A stretch of DNA of 64,000 nucleotides, from the NCBI GenBank assembly GCA_022749755.1, contig CM040446.1, forward strand, positions 8,952,367 to 9,016,366, written 5' to 3'. This DNA comes from Azadirachta indica (Eukaryota > Streptophyta > Magnoliopsida > Sapindales > Meliaceae). The translations under genes were made by a program, and so were the position numbers. Of the stretch, positions 12,492 to 25,306 are shown one piece after another. Position 1 is the stretch's first letter. Every line of letters starts with the position of its first letter. Below the pieces are notes generated by a model. It searched no databases, was not told the origin of the DNA, and saw only the letters and a list, made by a program, of their open reading frames with translations.

Positions 12492-15400
12492 ATGGCTTCT
12501 TCTTCTTCTTTCACATCTCCTCTCTGCACGTGGATTGTGGCGGCTTGCATGTCGTTCACTTGTGGCAGCAGGGACCCACACCAACCCACTTTCAACAAGA
12601 GACTGAGTACACGGAGGAGGAAACTGTCAGCGAAATGTAGCTGTGAATTGAACGGCAGCTTGGTTTCGTCGTTTTGTGGATCCAGCATTCACGGTCTAAT
12701 GAATTCTTACTTGGCTTTTGAGCCTTGCAATGAATACTACAGCTCTAGAGGCAAGATTTCTTCTCTTGGTTTCTTTGCTGATAATGGGTTGTCTTCCTTT
12801 TTTGGATCCAAGACTGTTACTCTTAATCGTAAGCAAAGGAGACTCAATCGAGCTACCTATTCTGGTAACTTTTTTTTTTTTTTTTTTTCGTTTTGATTTG
12901 TTTAGTTTTATTTGTTCTAATTTAAATACTTAGCTGTGGAATCTGACCATGTTTTGTATTATCCGATATTTATTTTAATTTTTTAATCTTGATTTCTAGT
13001 ATTTAAGTTTTTGTTTATGACATGTCAAAGTATTCTATATTGCTCTGGCTTTCTATGAGTTTGAAGCTGGATGATTTCATATTAATTTAGCAGCTTTTGT
13101 TTTATTCTTTCGTTGGAAACATCTGTCTGTGCTTGTATTTGTTTGTTTTTACGCTTGGTTTCATTGCTGAGAGAAGGTGTGTAAAAAGAAAAGCTTGGGT
13201 ATATGAAACTAAGATCTTTCATTATTTGAGACATTGGTCAACCAAGTGATAGGTATTTTGCCCTCAAATTTATTGGTTTTGAGAATTATTTGCATTGGTT
13301 GGTGGTCCTGTCTGTAATATTTCTAATTAACATGACTTGAGATCTGTTTGGGATTGAGGTCCTATGGTTCTTAATCCACAACTGGTATTAGCATAGAATC
13401 ATTAGATGTCAAGGATAAGTGGAGTTAGTGGTAAATATTAGCTACCTTGTATACCTACTAAACAAATTAGCTGCTGTGCTTTTAAAGCTAAATAAAGCAC
13501 AACGGTTCCAAATATAACTTTAAGTTTCAGATGTCCTGGTACTTGGGTTATGGTATGTCATTGAACTTGTCTATGTGGTATGATTATATGTGACTAAGTA
13601 TTTTTCTGTGCCCTGAAATGTTGTTTTAGAGGGCATTTTGGAGCAATTGAAGTAAGGCGGCATGTGTTTATAAATTGAACTTTTAGCTTCAGCAGGGAAC
13701 TATAGTTTTGTCACCCTCCATGAACATTAATTCATAATTTTGCAGTGTTTGTCTTTTGCTCTCCCTCTCCCTGTTGTCTTTCGCAAGTAGCTGAGATAGT
13801 CTAGACTGGTGACCTTGATTTTAAGAATCTTGATCATCCTAATTATATTGTTGGTAAGGCGCAGCCTACTTCATCCAGGACACTATTTAATTCTTTGGTC
13901 ATTGGACTAAATACCTATTCAACTGTGATTCATTACCATTGTTCTTCTTGAATTCTTGAAATCACCTGGTTGTGGAGATGCAAAGTAATTGCATAAATAA
14001 TTACTAACTGAATGTGCAGACCATCTCTGGTCAATTTCTTCACACTTTAGACTAATCCATGTCTGTAATCATATTGCCGATAGTTGTAGCTATCCAAAAA
14101 CCTACTCTAGTCTGACTTTTATTTGCTTATTGAACCAAATTCCCTATACAACTTTGACACGTGCCCCTCTTGAAATACCGAGCTTTCATGAAACTGATGT
14201 TGCCATGCAAATAATTGCATTATTAGTTATCTAATTAAACGGGCTTATAACTTGTTCTAAATTTGTCCCAAATCTGGGGGAAGCCATGGCTGTGGCTGTG
14301 CAACCTACTGAGGAGGTCACGATGAAGAAGAAACCTCATACAAAGCAAAGGAGAGTGGTTGTGACAGGGATGGGTGTGGTGACCCCACTTGGTCATGATC
14401 CAGATGTCTTCTACAGTAATTTGCTTGACGGTGTCAGTGGTATAAGTGAGATAGAGACCTTTGACTGTGCTAGTTTTCCAACGGTAAGTCTTATTTGAGG
14501 TCTCTCCCCATATATATTTTTGTGTTGCTGGCTCCTTAATTTTTTTGCTGTAATTGCTTATCCTCATTTCTCCTTTACCAGAGAATTGCTGGAGAGATCA
14601 AATCTTTCTCAACTGATGGATGGGTCGCACCAAAACTTTCCAAGAGGATGGATAAATTCATGCTTTATATGCTTACTGCTGGCAAGAAGGCCTTGGCAGA
14701 TGGTGGAATTACAGAAGAGGTCATGAATGAGTTGAATAAAACTAAATGTGGAGTTTTGATTGGTTCAGCTATGGGTGGCATGAAGGTAACCTTGTTTTGT
14801 CGTTGGTTTCAGTATAATATTCCTTTAATTGGCATGAACATTACTTGAAATTTGCAATATAGCTTTTATTTATTATCTTATTACTGATATGCACAAATTG
14901 TATTTTAAACAGGTCTTTAACGATGCAATTGAAGCTTTAAGGATATCCTATAAGAAGATGAATCCTTTTTGCGTACCTTTTGCAACTACAAATATGGGTT
15001 CTGCTATGCTTGCAATGGATTTGGTTAGCTTAAATTTATGGTTACTTCAACATCGGGAATTCGAGATAGATAACTATGGTTATTAAGTTTTGGCTTGAAA
15101 TTTTATAACTGCTAATTTGGTCAGGGATGGATGGGCCCAAACTATTCAATATCCACTGCTTGTGCCACGAGTAACTTCTGTATATTGAATGCAGCAAACC
15201 ATATTATTAGAGGCGAAGCTGTAAGTTTCTTGTATTAAATTCTTTTTCTTATTCAGCAAAGAATGTGTGGAAGTCCTTTATGTAATTTTAGTATTGATAT
15301 TATATATATTTGATTTTGGTAAAGAGCCAATACAAACATATTGTTTCATTGTAATATTTCTGAAATTATTAAATAAATTGCAGAATGTGATGCTCTGTGG

Positions 15401-18400
15401 TGGTTCAGATGCGGCTGTTATACCCATTGGTATATCTTTCTTCCTTTCTTACACTTACCTCATCCTGTGTTAAATTAGCATGGCCAGAAATCAGCATATT
15501 TGTACTTATAATTCTTAGTGCAGGCTTGGGAGGTTTTGTTGCATGCAGAGCACTTTCTCAGAGGAATGATGATCCTACCAAAGCTTCACGCCCTTGGGAT
15601 ATTGTAATGTTCCAGCAATCCTTGTGATTTTGTGCTGTCTTTTTTTTCCTTTCACTATCATTTATTTCCGACAAACTGAATTGAGTACAAACTGAGGAAA
15701 GCAAGAATTTGCTTGGTGATGATACGTGATGTTTGGTTAATTTGCTGAAAAATAGATGGCAGTAGTTAATTTGTTATTTATGTTTATATATCTATTGAAG
15801 GTGGTTAATCAAACACTAAATCCATATTTGTGTTTTCTACTGTTAATTTTATTGTGTACTGGATATTTATTACTTATCTAGAAATCTGAATTTTGTATTA
15901 AACAGAATCGTGATGGATTTGTCATGGGGGAAGGAGCCGGGGTATTGCTTTTGGAAGAATTAGAGCATGCTAAGGTATATAGTTTACCTCAAAAGGGCCA
16001 TGTGTTATATACTTCTTATATGCATTTCCTTTCTTCTCTCTCCTATCATTGTAGGAGCACATCTGTTGTTAAATCATAGTGACCATGCTTATTAGTCCAT
16101 CTTGATTAACATGTTGTCTGGTCCATGTTATTATTCAAAATTACATTAGCTTCTTCTTTATGATGGTACATCTATGGGTCTTAACTAATTATCAGCGGGC
16201 TTTTCCTTATTTGCTTCTATATCTTAACTTCCAAAGAGCATGGTTTTTATATATATATTTTTTTGTTTGCTACATATATGAAGCTAACTAATTTTTACAC
16301 ATTAATCATGCCTTCGCAGAAAAGAGGTGCAAACATCTATGCAGAATTTCTTGGTGGAAGCTTCACCTGTGATGCTTATCACATGACTGAGCCACATCCT
16401 GATGGTAAAGTGCCAAGTCTTTAAAACATTTTTGCCAGTACACATGAAATCATTGAGCGGCTTAGAAATTTCTATCTAATTCTAAGGAAAGATATCTATA
16501 GATATGTAATAATCTTACATCACATATACTAAGAAAAAAAAAGGACTGCAGTCACATCCTAGAGAACTCCCCATATAATATAGACACTTCACTGATTTAA
16601 TAGGATGTTAGGCCAGAACCTAGGTACATAGAGTCTGCTGGATTTCCCTTTCTAGGGTTGCCCTCATGGAACCAGGAATAGGATTGCGAGCTGTCAATGC
16701 ATCCCTTGTCATCTGTTCATCTTTCTAATTTTTTTTTCTGGGGGAAAGATATTAAAAACATCTGTACCATGAATTAATGTTGCGTAATCCAGCTATTTGG
16801 TAAGAGTTGTTATTGTGTTTAGTTGATTGCTTGGATTCTTAGGTGCATAGGCATGGTTGTAGGTGCATAGGAAATGATTGTCACTTAATTGATGCTTTTG
16901 GGTTGTCATTAATCTGTATTTTCAGGGAATTTGATGCCTTCATGCTTATTACTTATCTGAGACTATGATTCAATTTTTTGAGGCATGTTGGAAAGCAGAA
17001 TCTTGTTCTTGTCATGAACTAGTAATAGTAAAATGCAATATTAGATAGGAGTTTTTTCAATATGAAAATTCAGTGTTTCTTATCCATATTAAAAAAAGGA
17101 AGAATTAGTCTTTTCTTTTTTTTTAACTGGTTAGGCAGATAAATGACAGAAAGTTGGAAGTTTTGGGTGCGTTTGATATTGTTTTTTCAAATGGTGTTTT
17201 CTAAACTTGTTTTAGAGAAAAAAATGGTGGTTTCATTTGATTCTTATCAAATTGAAAATGCGTCTAGGAGCTTGTTTTGAAAACAAAAACAGTGAAAACA
17301 TGCTTTGTAACATTATTTATGAAAGCTGTTTCTCAATAGTTGCATCTTACAAATGTGTGTGGTGCCCCAGCTTAGTGATTTTCTTTTAATTTATTTAAAA
17401 TATATCTACTTACTTGAGAGAACTTAAAATTAATTTATTAATTGCCGCTTCTGTTTATATTAGTTATTATAGATATCATTTTCTTTTTTTGTAAATGCAT
17501 CTTTGATAAACTAAAATTGATAAATATTGCTATAACTAATGTAAAGAAAGGAAAAAATGCTTTGCTCTAGCCAAGCAAAGTATTATTAGAGTTGAAAATG
17601 GGGTTGGAATAGGAGTCTGACTCTAAGAGACCATTACAGTATCAAGGTAATATTAATATCTTACAAAAAAAGATAAAAATAAAGTTTAAATTCACTGTTA
17701 TCCTTATCAAAAGAAATTAAATACCATATACCCCATGTGTAGCGAAGTGGATAATCGTTTTTTGCCTGTACGTCACACAAAATGTACAAAGAAGAAAACC
17801 TTCTGTTTCATTTTTTTGCATTGCACATGAGATACATTTCAAATTTGCAGAAAACATGAAATGGTGTTTTTATTGTTTTCTTTAGTAAGAGTGGAATATG
17901 CTTGGTTGTTTCCATTGCATTAGAGCTTTATGTAAAAGATGACCCACCAGACAAGTTTTTGTTATTTCCGTTTGAAAAATGAAAACTGACTTGGTTAAAT
18001 GGCATCAAGTAGTACCTTCAATTTCAAATATTTTCAATCTGTTTTCCATTGATAATTTCTGCATGATTGAGTCTTCATAGCATCCATCTATTTTAAATGT
18101 TTAAGGACATCATTTCAAATTATGATCTGCAGTATAGAGTTTGCACTTCTTCCCGCATTAAACTTTTTGACCTTGTTGTGCGTAATTTGCTGAAATGCTT
18201 TCAAATGCACGACCAATTATCTGCCAATTAAATGAGTATTTGTTGTTTGAACTATCACCATTTTCTTCTGGTATGCTGTTGTCCAAGCAATTCACTAGTC
18301 TTTCTCACAATGGTCCCAAGGTATTGATGTTCTTAACAATCAAAAAAAGGGATAGAGGATGTCATGCTTGTTGCATTTCAGGATTATTAACTGGGTCAAT

Positions 18401-20159
18401 TCATGCTGGAGACCAAGTTTAATGAGTTTTGTTTGAACTTGGCTCAGAAGCCACAACTAATATCTGAGATTACTTGCTCATGCTTAAAACAAGTAAAGAA
18501 TAACTTATTCACAGAGTTATGCAAGTTATATAAATATGTTGAGCCTAATGTTAGTGTGATGTTCAAGGTTGGCTCGAAAAAGGTTATGAGTTTGATACTT
18601 ATTTTTTATTTATTTACTTTTTATCTTGGCTTATTTAGCCATTGAGCAAGGAGTGCAAGCGAGCCTGAGAGCTGAACTCAAGTACCCAGAGTCTTGCAGC
18701 CCCGGTTTCTTGTAGACATGGATAGGCTCAGGAAGGAACTCTTGGAGTCTGTAACATGAGTTGTAAAGCATAGGAATTTAGCAGTGGATAATCAGATCCC
18801 TTTGGATTTTGCTCTTTTTGGTTTCCTACATCTGTTGTCAATAATTAATCTAATACTAATTGAAAAAGATATGAGTCTTGGTATCCCTATTTTCCTTTAG
18901 TTTCAAGCTGATTGTTTCAAGCGAATTCACTAATATTTAATATTTTAGTTGCAAAAAAGAAAAAACTAATGAAATTAATTTTATTACACATGGGATTCTG
19001 TTTCCTGATTATACCTTATGGTGATATTCTTTTAGCCTACCAACAGAACTTATTTGGTTAACTATAAAATTTTGTAAATTATCCACAGCGATGAATGATA
19101 GCAAAAGCTGGAATTTCTTACATTTTTGGCTATTGGTATCTTTCCAGTCACATGGTTATCATTTGAAGCTCAAACTAATGTCTAATCTATCCCTTCAACA
19201 ATCAGGGGCTGGTGTCATCCTATGCGTAGAAAAAGCCTTAGTACAATCTGGGGTCTCCAGGGAAGATGTAAATTACATAAATGCACATGCTACTTCCACA
19301 CCAGCTGGAGACATAAAAGAATATCAAGCTCTTATTCATTCTTTTGGCCAGAATCCTGAGGTAATTTAGATGCTTTATATTTCTTTCTTTTTTGTGCCTT
19401 CAATTTGTAATATTATTTTGCTGTAATTTGATAAGATCTTCAACATGCACAGTTAAGAGTAAACTCAACAAAATCTATGATTGGTCACTTATTGGGCGCA
19501 GCTGGTGCTGTGGAAGCCATTGCAACTGTGCAGGTAAACATCACTTTAGTAGTTAGCTTATTTTTAATTTTATTTGGAGAAAAAAAATGGCCAACGTAAA
19601 AAGATAGTTTTCCAATAGGATGTCAGTCTGCGTAATCTTATGTTATCTCTAAAAGGAATCTGTTGATTGATCCTTCATTTCATTTTTTTCTTTTAGTTTT
19701 GGGGTTGGTGTAAGTTCATGCACTAAAATGAGGAAGAATGTTAGTTGTGGTTGTCAGCCTCATTTCCCCTTTCTTTTGTTATTGACTTGGTATTGCCCTT
19801 CTCTTATAGGCAATAAGGACTGGGTGGGTTCATCCAAATATGAACCTGGAAAACCCGGATGAAGGAGTGGTATGTCGGCTTCTTATATCCTCTTTCTTTG
19901 TTTAAACAATGTCTGAATGTACAATGAAAGATTATGGTATTATTAAATATTGGTAAAAGATTGTCTTATATTATCATATTATTATTTTTTTATTTGAGTT
20001 ATTGTTATGAGATGACCTCATGATTCCAAGCCATCAATTCAGGACACGAACGTGCTTGTAGGCCCCAAGAAAGAGAGAATGGAGGTTAAGGCAGCATTGT
20101 CTAATTCGTTTGGATTTGGTGGCCATAACTCATCAATCATTTTTGCACCTTTCAAGTAA
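12492..20159 (+). CDS. KAS2/FAB1: 3-oxoacyl-[ACP] synthase II, plastid (KAS II)
   Basis: KAS II condenses malonyl-ACP with palmitoyl-ACP in the plastid stroma, making the C18 chain. Hand-built exons: 12492-12864, 14284-14483, 14582-14785, 14913-15023, 15125-15220, 15384-15429, 15524-15603, 15906-15974, 16320-16404, 19206-19360, 19453-19533, 19810-19869, 20043-20159. All introns are GT-AG; the total is 1677 nt, 558 residues plus TAA, the family's usual size. Exon 1 encodes a Ser/Arg-rich plastid transit peptide. The ketosynthase core begins near residue 144 ([15 protein letters not shown]). Catalytic Cys309 lies in STACATSN, His449 in NAHATST, Lys480 in NSTKSM and His485 in [10 protein letters not shown]; all needed residues are present. 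A glycine-rich GFGGHNSS lies near the C-terminus. The exon 2 acceptor is uncertain: AG at 14282-14283 gives Ser-Ala-Met at the junction, whereas relatives usually have Ser-Gly-Glu-Ala-Met, and no AG precedes the bases that would encode it. The paralogue KAS I is less likely given the close match to KAS II throughout. Confidence 0.95.
16405..19205 (+). other. Large intron 9 of KAS II (2.8 kb)
   Basis: This is by far the longest intron of the gene apart from intron 1. It separates exon 9 (ending TEPHPDG) from exon 10 (GAGVILC). It is less AT-rich than the intergenic DNA. Around 17160-17320 it contains a sequence like the end of a MITE (GGGTGCGTTTGATA), but no opposite end is found. Open frames at 18195-18645 have no recognisable product. 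Confidence 0.7.
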
Positions 20160-20760
20160 ATTAGACCTGGTGTTGCTACTCTTAACCATTTCTATATGAT
20201 GCTGAAGGTAAAATCGGCAACATGTTTCTTCAGAGAATTTGAGTTTAGGACTTTCGAGTTCTCTGTTTACTCTTCTTGTGGATTTCATGTGCAATATCAT
20301 CCTCATGTGTAGTATTTCTGACGAATATTGACAAGCTCCACTGCATTTTGCAGAGTACCAAGGAAACTTCCATGCTATATGATCTTTCTGTTCAACGGGA
20401 CCGGTCGAGTTTCGAGGATGTGAACCTATGAAGTATATTTATATGGTTGGACAGTAGATATCCAGAAAGACTGATGAACAACTCCAGACTGAGGAGGTAC
20501 ACAACCAGCAAGAGTTGATGAAGTGGTCATTGTGAAATTACTCTTTTGATTTACACTGTTTTCAAGAGTTTCTATTTTATCATAAAAAGTCACAGTGAGC
20601 CATTGAACAAGCACTGGCCTTGTCTTGTTGATTTCTTGTTTTAGTTAATGTAAAAGTAGATGATGATGATGATGATAGCTGATGACCAGACTTTTGTTAA
20701 TTGTAATGAATTTAAGCGATTATATTATAGCGTTTGCCTAGCCCAACTTATGTAATATTA
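20160..20760 (+). other. 3' UTR region of KAS II, with a possible UTR intron
   Basis: A GT at 20208 in an AAG|GTAAAA context and an AG at 20353 after a pyrimidine-rich TTTTGCAG could define a 146-bp intron in the 3' UTR. A (GAT)6 run lies at 20659-20676. No canonical AATAAA is obvious; AATGAA near 20706 is a candidate. Confidence 0.4.
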
Positions 20761-21951
20761 GTTCAATCCAACGCATTCCATTTTTTCTGTTCTCGTTTTC
20801 CATTCTGGGCCTTTAGTTTGACTCAAATATACCTGCTAGGACTTTTAAAAAAAAGTGGTAGGGCCTAAAAAAAAATCAATGTGTTGTGTAAAAGTGTTTG
20901 TAATATTTGCAATATTACAGTAATTAAGCTAATGGGAGAGTGTCAAGTTATATGGTAACTTGTACGTGTAATAGGAGTCAAATTATGTGACTTTGTTGTT
21001 GAGTTAAAATGATAGAAAATTATAAGAAATTTGTTTTTATTTTCTCCAAAGAATCAAAATAAAATAGGAAAATTAATAAGGAAAATTTTAATATTTTTGG
21101 AAGTAGTTTTCGTAACTTCATAATGTCCGCAGAAAACTAGTCAAGAAACATAAAATTGGATGTAATTGTCCCAATAGCCGAAAAATACAAAAAGCACACT
21201 TGAAATAGAGTTTAAATTTTGTTGGGAATCGAATTGGTCAAGAAACACAAGAATAGATGAAATTGCCTTAATAACAAAAAACCAAAAAATAGTTAAGAAA
21301 TATAAAAGGGAAAATGACCGTCACCCCGCTATGGTTCTGGCTAATTACTCAGTTCCCCCATGAGTTTTTAAAAAGGCCCTTTACCCCCCGACCATTAATC
21401 CCTCTCTGTTAAAAACAACCTTTTGAAGTGTAATGGCGATGATACCCTTGATTGTTGAGTAGTGGGCTCGAGATGCAGACTTAATAAAAGGATTTGTTTT
21501 TCAAATTATTAAATGGTATTTTTACCATATTGTACTTGCCAAGAAGACATTCATATTATTTTGTCTTATATGAAAAGCAAAATTGAAAAATTAGCAATGG
21601 TTAAAACCATGTATGAGTGAAGTAGTGAAATGAGTAATGAATGCTAGCAAAGCTCCAACACAATTCCAAGCAATGATCTCGCAGGCAAAGCAAGTCAGAA
21701 AGCAAATATGTCTTCAGTTGAACAGCAAATCTTAGTGACAATTGAGAGTTAAGTTACAATGATTTATTAGATGTTATCTTTAATTATGGTGCTATTATGT
21801 ATGTATGTATGTATTGTTGGTACTAAGGAGAGGTGGCCAAACAATATACAAACATGTTTAATATCATAAGAACATTAAAAAATAATGGAATAAGATGTAT
21901 TCATTAAGGAAAATATAACTACAAAAACATGTGTAATATCATATGCTGATA
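20761..21951. other. Intergenic DNA, possible transposon end at about 21310-21470
   Basis: No gene is seen. The stretch at about 21310-21470 is unusually rich in C runs for this window and resembles transposon-terminal sequence, and it lies next to the MULE relic on its downstream side. No inverted partner was found. A (TATG)n run lies near 21798-21813. Confidence 0.35.
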
Positions 21952-22558
21952 TTTGTTAGCACCATACTTTGTAAGTTCAACATCTGCTGCCTCTTCAGCA
22001 TCTTGGACTTCTGCTTGCACATTTCCTGAATCAAATGACTCGTACATTCTGTTGACAGCAGCAAACACTTTCTCATCAAAATCTTCAGTCCGGTCCCACG
22101 TGGTCGATGGTTGAGTGTGTAAGGGGCTGTGGTTAGGATTGAGAAGTTGTGTGAATGAGTTTGAGTAACTTGTAAAAATGGAGCATCAAATTCACGGGGC
22201 TACTTGGTTCAGTTTCTGCTTCTTGGTTAGAATGATCAGGAGAGAATTGCTTTAATGATCGCACAAGCATCTCCAGTTTCACATAGTCAAACCATTTACT
22301 CAACATGCTACTGACGACATCTTGATAATCTTGGTCATTCTCCAAACCTAATTTTTCACTTCACCAAGGTACAATGGCTTTGACAATGAATTCCTCGTTA
22401 GTATATTTGTTCCTATAATACACTTCCTGCAATATATCATTTACCACATTAACTAGATTGAGGCGATCAATATCAATCCAACCAACATCAACTTCTTTAT
22501 TGCAGAAGAAAGCTATCACATGGATTTGAATAATTTTCATGGTTATACAGTCTGTCAT
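21952..22558 (-). pseudogene. MULE (mudrA-like) transposon protein, N-terminal relic
   Basis: Reading on the minus strand from 22558, one frame encodes a start MTDCITMKI, then DVGWIDIDRLNLVNVVNDI, a single in-frame TGA near 22362, then LGLENDQD. This order (short beta-rich start, Asp-rich helix, then a LxNDxDV-like motif) is that of the PB1-like N-terminal domain of plant Mutator-like transposon proteins. After a frame change, an acidic linker follows (DRTEDFDEKVFAAVN, down to about 21952). No MULE DDE transposase or zinc-finger region follows, so this is a truncated relic. The assignment rests on motif resemblance read by eye. Confidence 0.45.
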
Positions 22559-22970
22559 CAGGAAAAAAAAAAAAAAAAAATAGAAACACAGAAATTAGTA
22601 ATTGGCTCATAACAACCATTAATTCAACATACCAACCTCACAAAGTCAAAACAATTATATTGCACAAAACAACAACATAGTACTTGAAGCAAACAGTACA
22701 CAACCATGCAATATTAAACCCACTTTGACACTTACTTCAACTTACAAAAATCATATCCATTTTCTTTCTAGAATCGAACCCGACAGATGGAAAACAAATG
22801 CACATATGAGATACGTCCAAAGTAGTCGTAACTAATGAATATATAAAAAACCCATTTTTTACACCATCATATATACTGCAATATATATCAGAACCCATTT
22901 TTCCCAATAGTAAAGAAACTTCTTAGAAGGTAAGTTGATTATAATATTTATTTTTCTTTGTTAACATATA

Positions 22971-23200
22971 AACAATATGTACTCAAAACTAACATTTCAA
23001 GTACAAAACAATGTACTTAATTTTGAATATATATTATTTTGTACTCAAAATTTTAGTTTTGAGAACATGTTAATATATGAAAATTGATCTTAACAATATG
23101 TGCTCAAAACTAATATTTCGAGTACAAAACAATGTACTTTATTTTGAGTCTTAAAATTTTAGTTTTTAAAACATGTTGATACATAAAAATTGACCTTGAG
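22971..23200. repeat. Tandem duplication, about 121-bp unit
   Basis: The unit starts with AACAATATGT at 22971 and again with AACAATATGTGCTC at 23092. The second unit is shorter by about 14 bp. Both contain two inverted ACTCAAAA/TTTTGAGT pieces. Function is unknown. Confidence 0.65.
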
Positions 23201-24056
23201 TCAAAGTTCTAGCCCAACTCTAAATTACGTCATTTTGTTTAAATAATATATAAAAAGACACAAATGGACTCAACTCAATTTTTAGGACTCAAATTATGAG
23301 CTATGGTATGAGAGAAAAGAGTAGGTTTATGTCTAATTCAAATCAACATCATAACCTTGGCCTAACCCACTTGAAGGGAAATTAGGCTTAAAAGGCCCAT
23401 TATATGATTAAGATTAATGTGTAAGGAATATAAAAACCCAAAACCTTAGAGTCCATTTTTACGCCTAAAATTTTATTGTAATTAACTTATAATTAATTAA
23501 AATAAGTCTTTTAGTATGAATAGGATGAATTAATATAATTATTTTGTTACAAATATAAGTCTTTGAACTTCTCTATTAATTAGGATTAAATTATACTAAT
23601 TTAATTTTTAGATAAAAACTTCTTTTAGGAAGATAATTTGCATTAAAATAGGATTATATAAGTTAAGTATATTCCACTATAATTACACATCACATATTAT
23701 AAGCTTGTTCTATTTGGGACTGCTATGGGAAGAGATAAAATTGATTTGAACAAATAAAAGTTGTTTTACATATTTGGTGAAAAAAAATTGCTGAAGTCAC
23801 ACTATCCTACAGAAGATTTTGAGAAGCAGGAGAATAATTACTTTTCAAAATTTGATTTTAGAAAGCAGTTTTATTTGTAAGTGTAATATCAAATATATTC
23901 ATTTAAAATCACAAAAACTCAAAATTAAGCCTAAAAATAAATTTTAAATTTTAACTCTAATTGAAAAATAAAATTGTTAAAATAAAAAATTTTCTTTTAT
24001 TTGTTACTTTTAATTTCTATTTTCTTTTATAAATTATTTTGAGTAAGTACATATAA
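23201..24056. other. AT-rich intergenic DNA
   Basis: No gene or clear repeat is recognised. Confidence 0.5.
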
Positions 24057-24065
24057 TATATTATA

Positions 24066-25297
24066 CGGATAATGACAAATTACTCTCTTGACATTTAACC
24101 TAATAAGCAGTTACCCCTCTGACGTTTGAGAAAATAAACACATATCCCCTTTAACTTTTATTTTTGTTATTTGACCGGTTAATTTATTATCATTTGTATC
24201 TGTAAACTTTTATATAAAAACAATATAATATACATATTTTATTTAATTATAATAACTTTAGTCCCTTAATAGTATGATATATATTTTATTTAATTATAAT
24301 AATTTAGTTCCTCTTTTAATATTTTTCACAATATACTCAAAATTAAATAAATTTTTTAATTTATTATTTCAATAAAAAAATTAAAAAATATAATTATTAA
24401 AAAAATTCAAATAATGAGTTGAATTACACTCATAGGCTAAAATATTTCTAACTTTTTTTTTTCACTTTTATAGCAATAATTTGATATTTAATTATTACAA
24501 AACTTTAATTGAAATATTTTTTAACATTTTATTTTTACATATAATATATTTATTTAAAAAATTATGTTGAATTCATTATATTTTTTTAAAATATATGAAA
24601 ATATAAATAAAAAATATAAACAATAAATACATGTGATATATATATATATATTTATATATTACAAATAAGAATAATCAAAATTTTCTTCTTTTTTCTATTT
24701 CTTAATTAAAATTAATAAAATATATCTGATTACTATTTCTATTAACAAAAGACACTAAATTTTCTTCTTTTTTTTTTTACTTTTTTATTTAGATTTTCAT
24801 AATTTTTCTTAAAAAAATAATAAATTTAATATAATCTTTTAAATAAAAATATTATATATAAGAATAAAATATTAAAATATATTTTAAAATTTTTTTAACA
24901 ATTAAATATCAAATTTATTGTTCGAAAAAAGAAAAAAACGTTATACATATTTTAGTGTGAGTTTAATCTAAGTCATTATTCAAATTTTTTAATAGTATTT
25001 TTTTACTAAATTTTTTATTGAAATAGAAAATTAAAAAATTTATTTAGTAAGAAGTATATTGTGAAAAATATTAAATAGGGGCTAAATTGTTATAGTTAAA
25101 CACAATATATATCATTGTTATTATATAAATGTTTAGGGATACAAATGATAATAAATTATCCAGTCAACTAATAGAAATAAAAGTTAATGAGGTATCTACT
25201 TATTTTCTTAAATGTAAAAGGAATATCTATCTTTTCTTAAATGACAAAAGGATATTTGCCTATTAGATTAAATGTTGGGAGGTATCTATCATTACCC
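24066..25297. mobile_element. Foldback DNA element, MULE-like, second copy
   Basis: This 1.23-kb element has long inverted arms. The left terminus (CGGATAATGACAAATTAC) pairs with the right terminus (reverse complement GGGTAATGATAGATACC). The arms share a distinctive series of TAGGNAAATACC-like blocks with the element at 3216-5367, so they are one family. A perfect 9-bp duplication, TATATTATA, flanks it (24057-24065 and 25298-25306), but the right flank is a TATAT-type tract, so the match is weaker evidence than it looks. There is no coding frame. Confidence 0.62.
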
Positions 25298-25306
25298 TAT
25301 ATTATA

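Noticed and set aside
12346..12688. Alternative open frames over KAS II exon 1 on both strands
   Set aside because: The transit peptide and its splice to the conserved core fix the frame starting at 12492; the others are shadows.
17160..17960. MITE inside KAS II intron 9
   Set aside because: A left-end-like GGGTGCGTTTGATA is present (a similar one occurs near 123), but no inverted right end or target duplication could be found.
18195..18645. Open frames in KAS II intron 9 as extra exons
   Set aside because: Exon 9 (ending at the Gly codon of HPDG) joins exon 10 (GAGV) in frame exactly as in the conserved protein, leaving no room for an extra exon.
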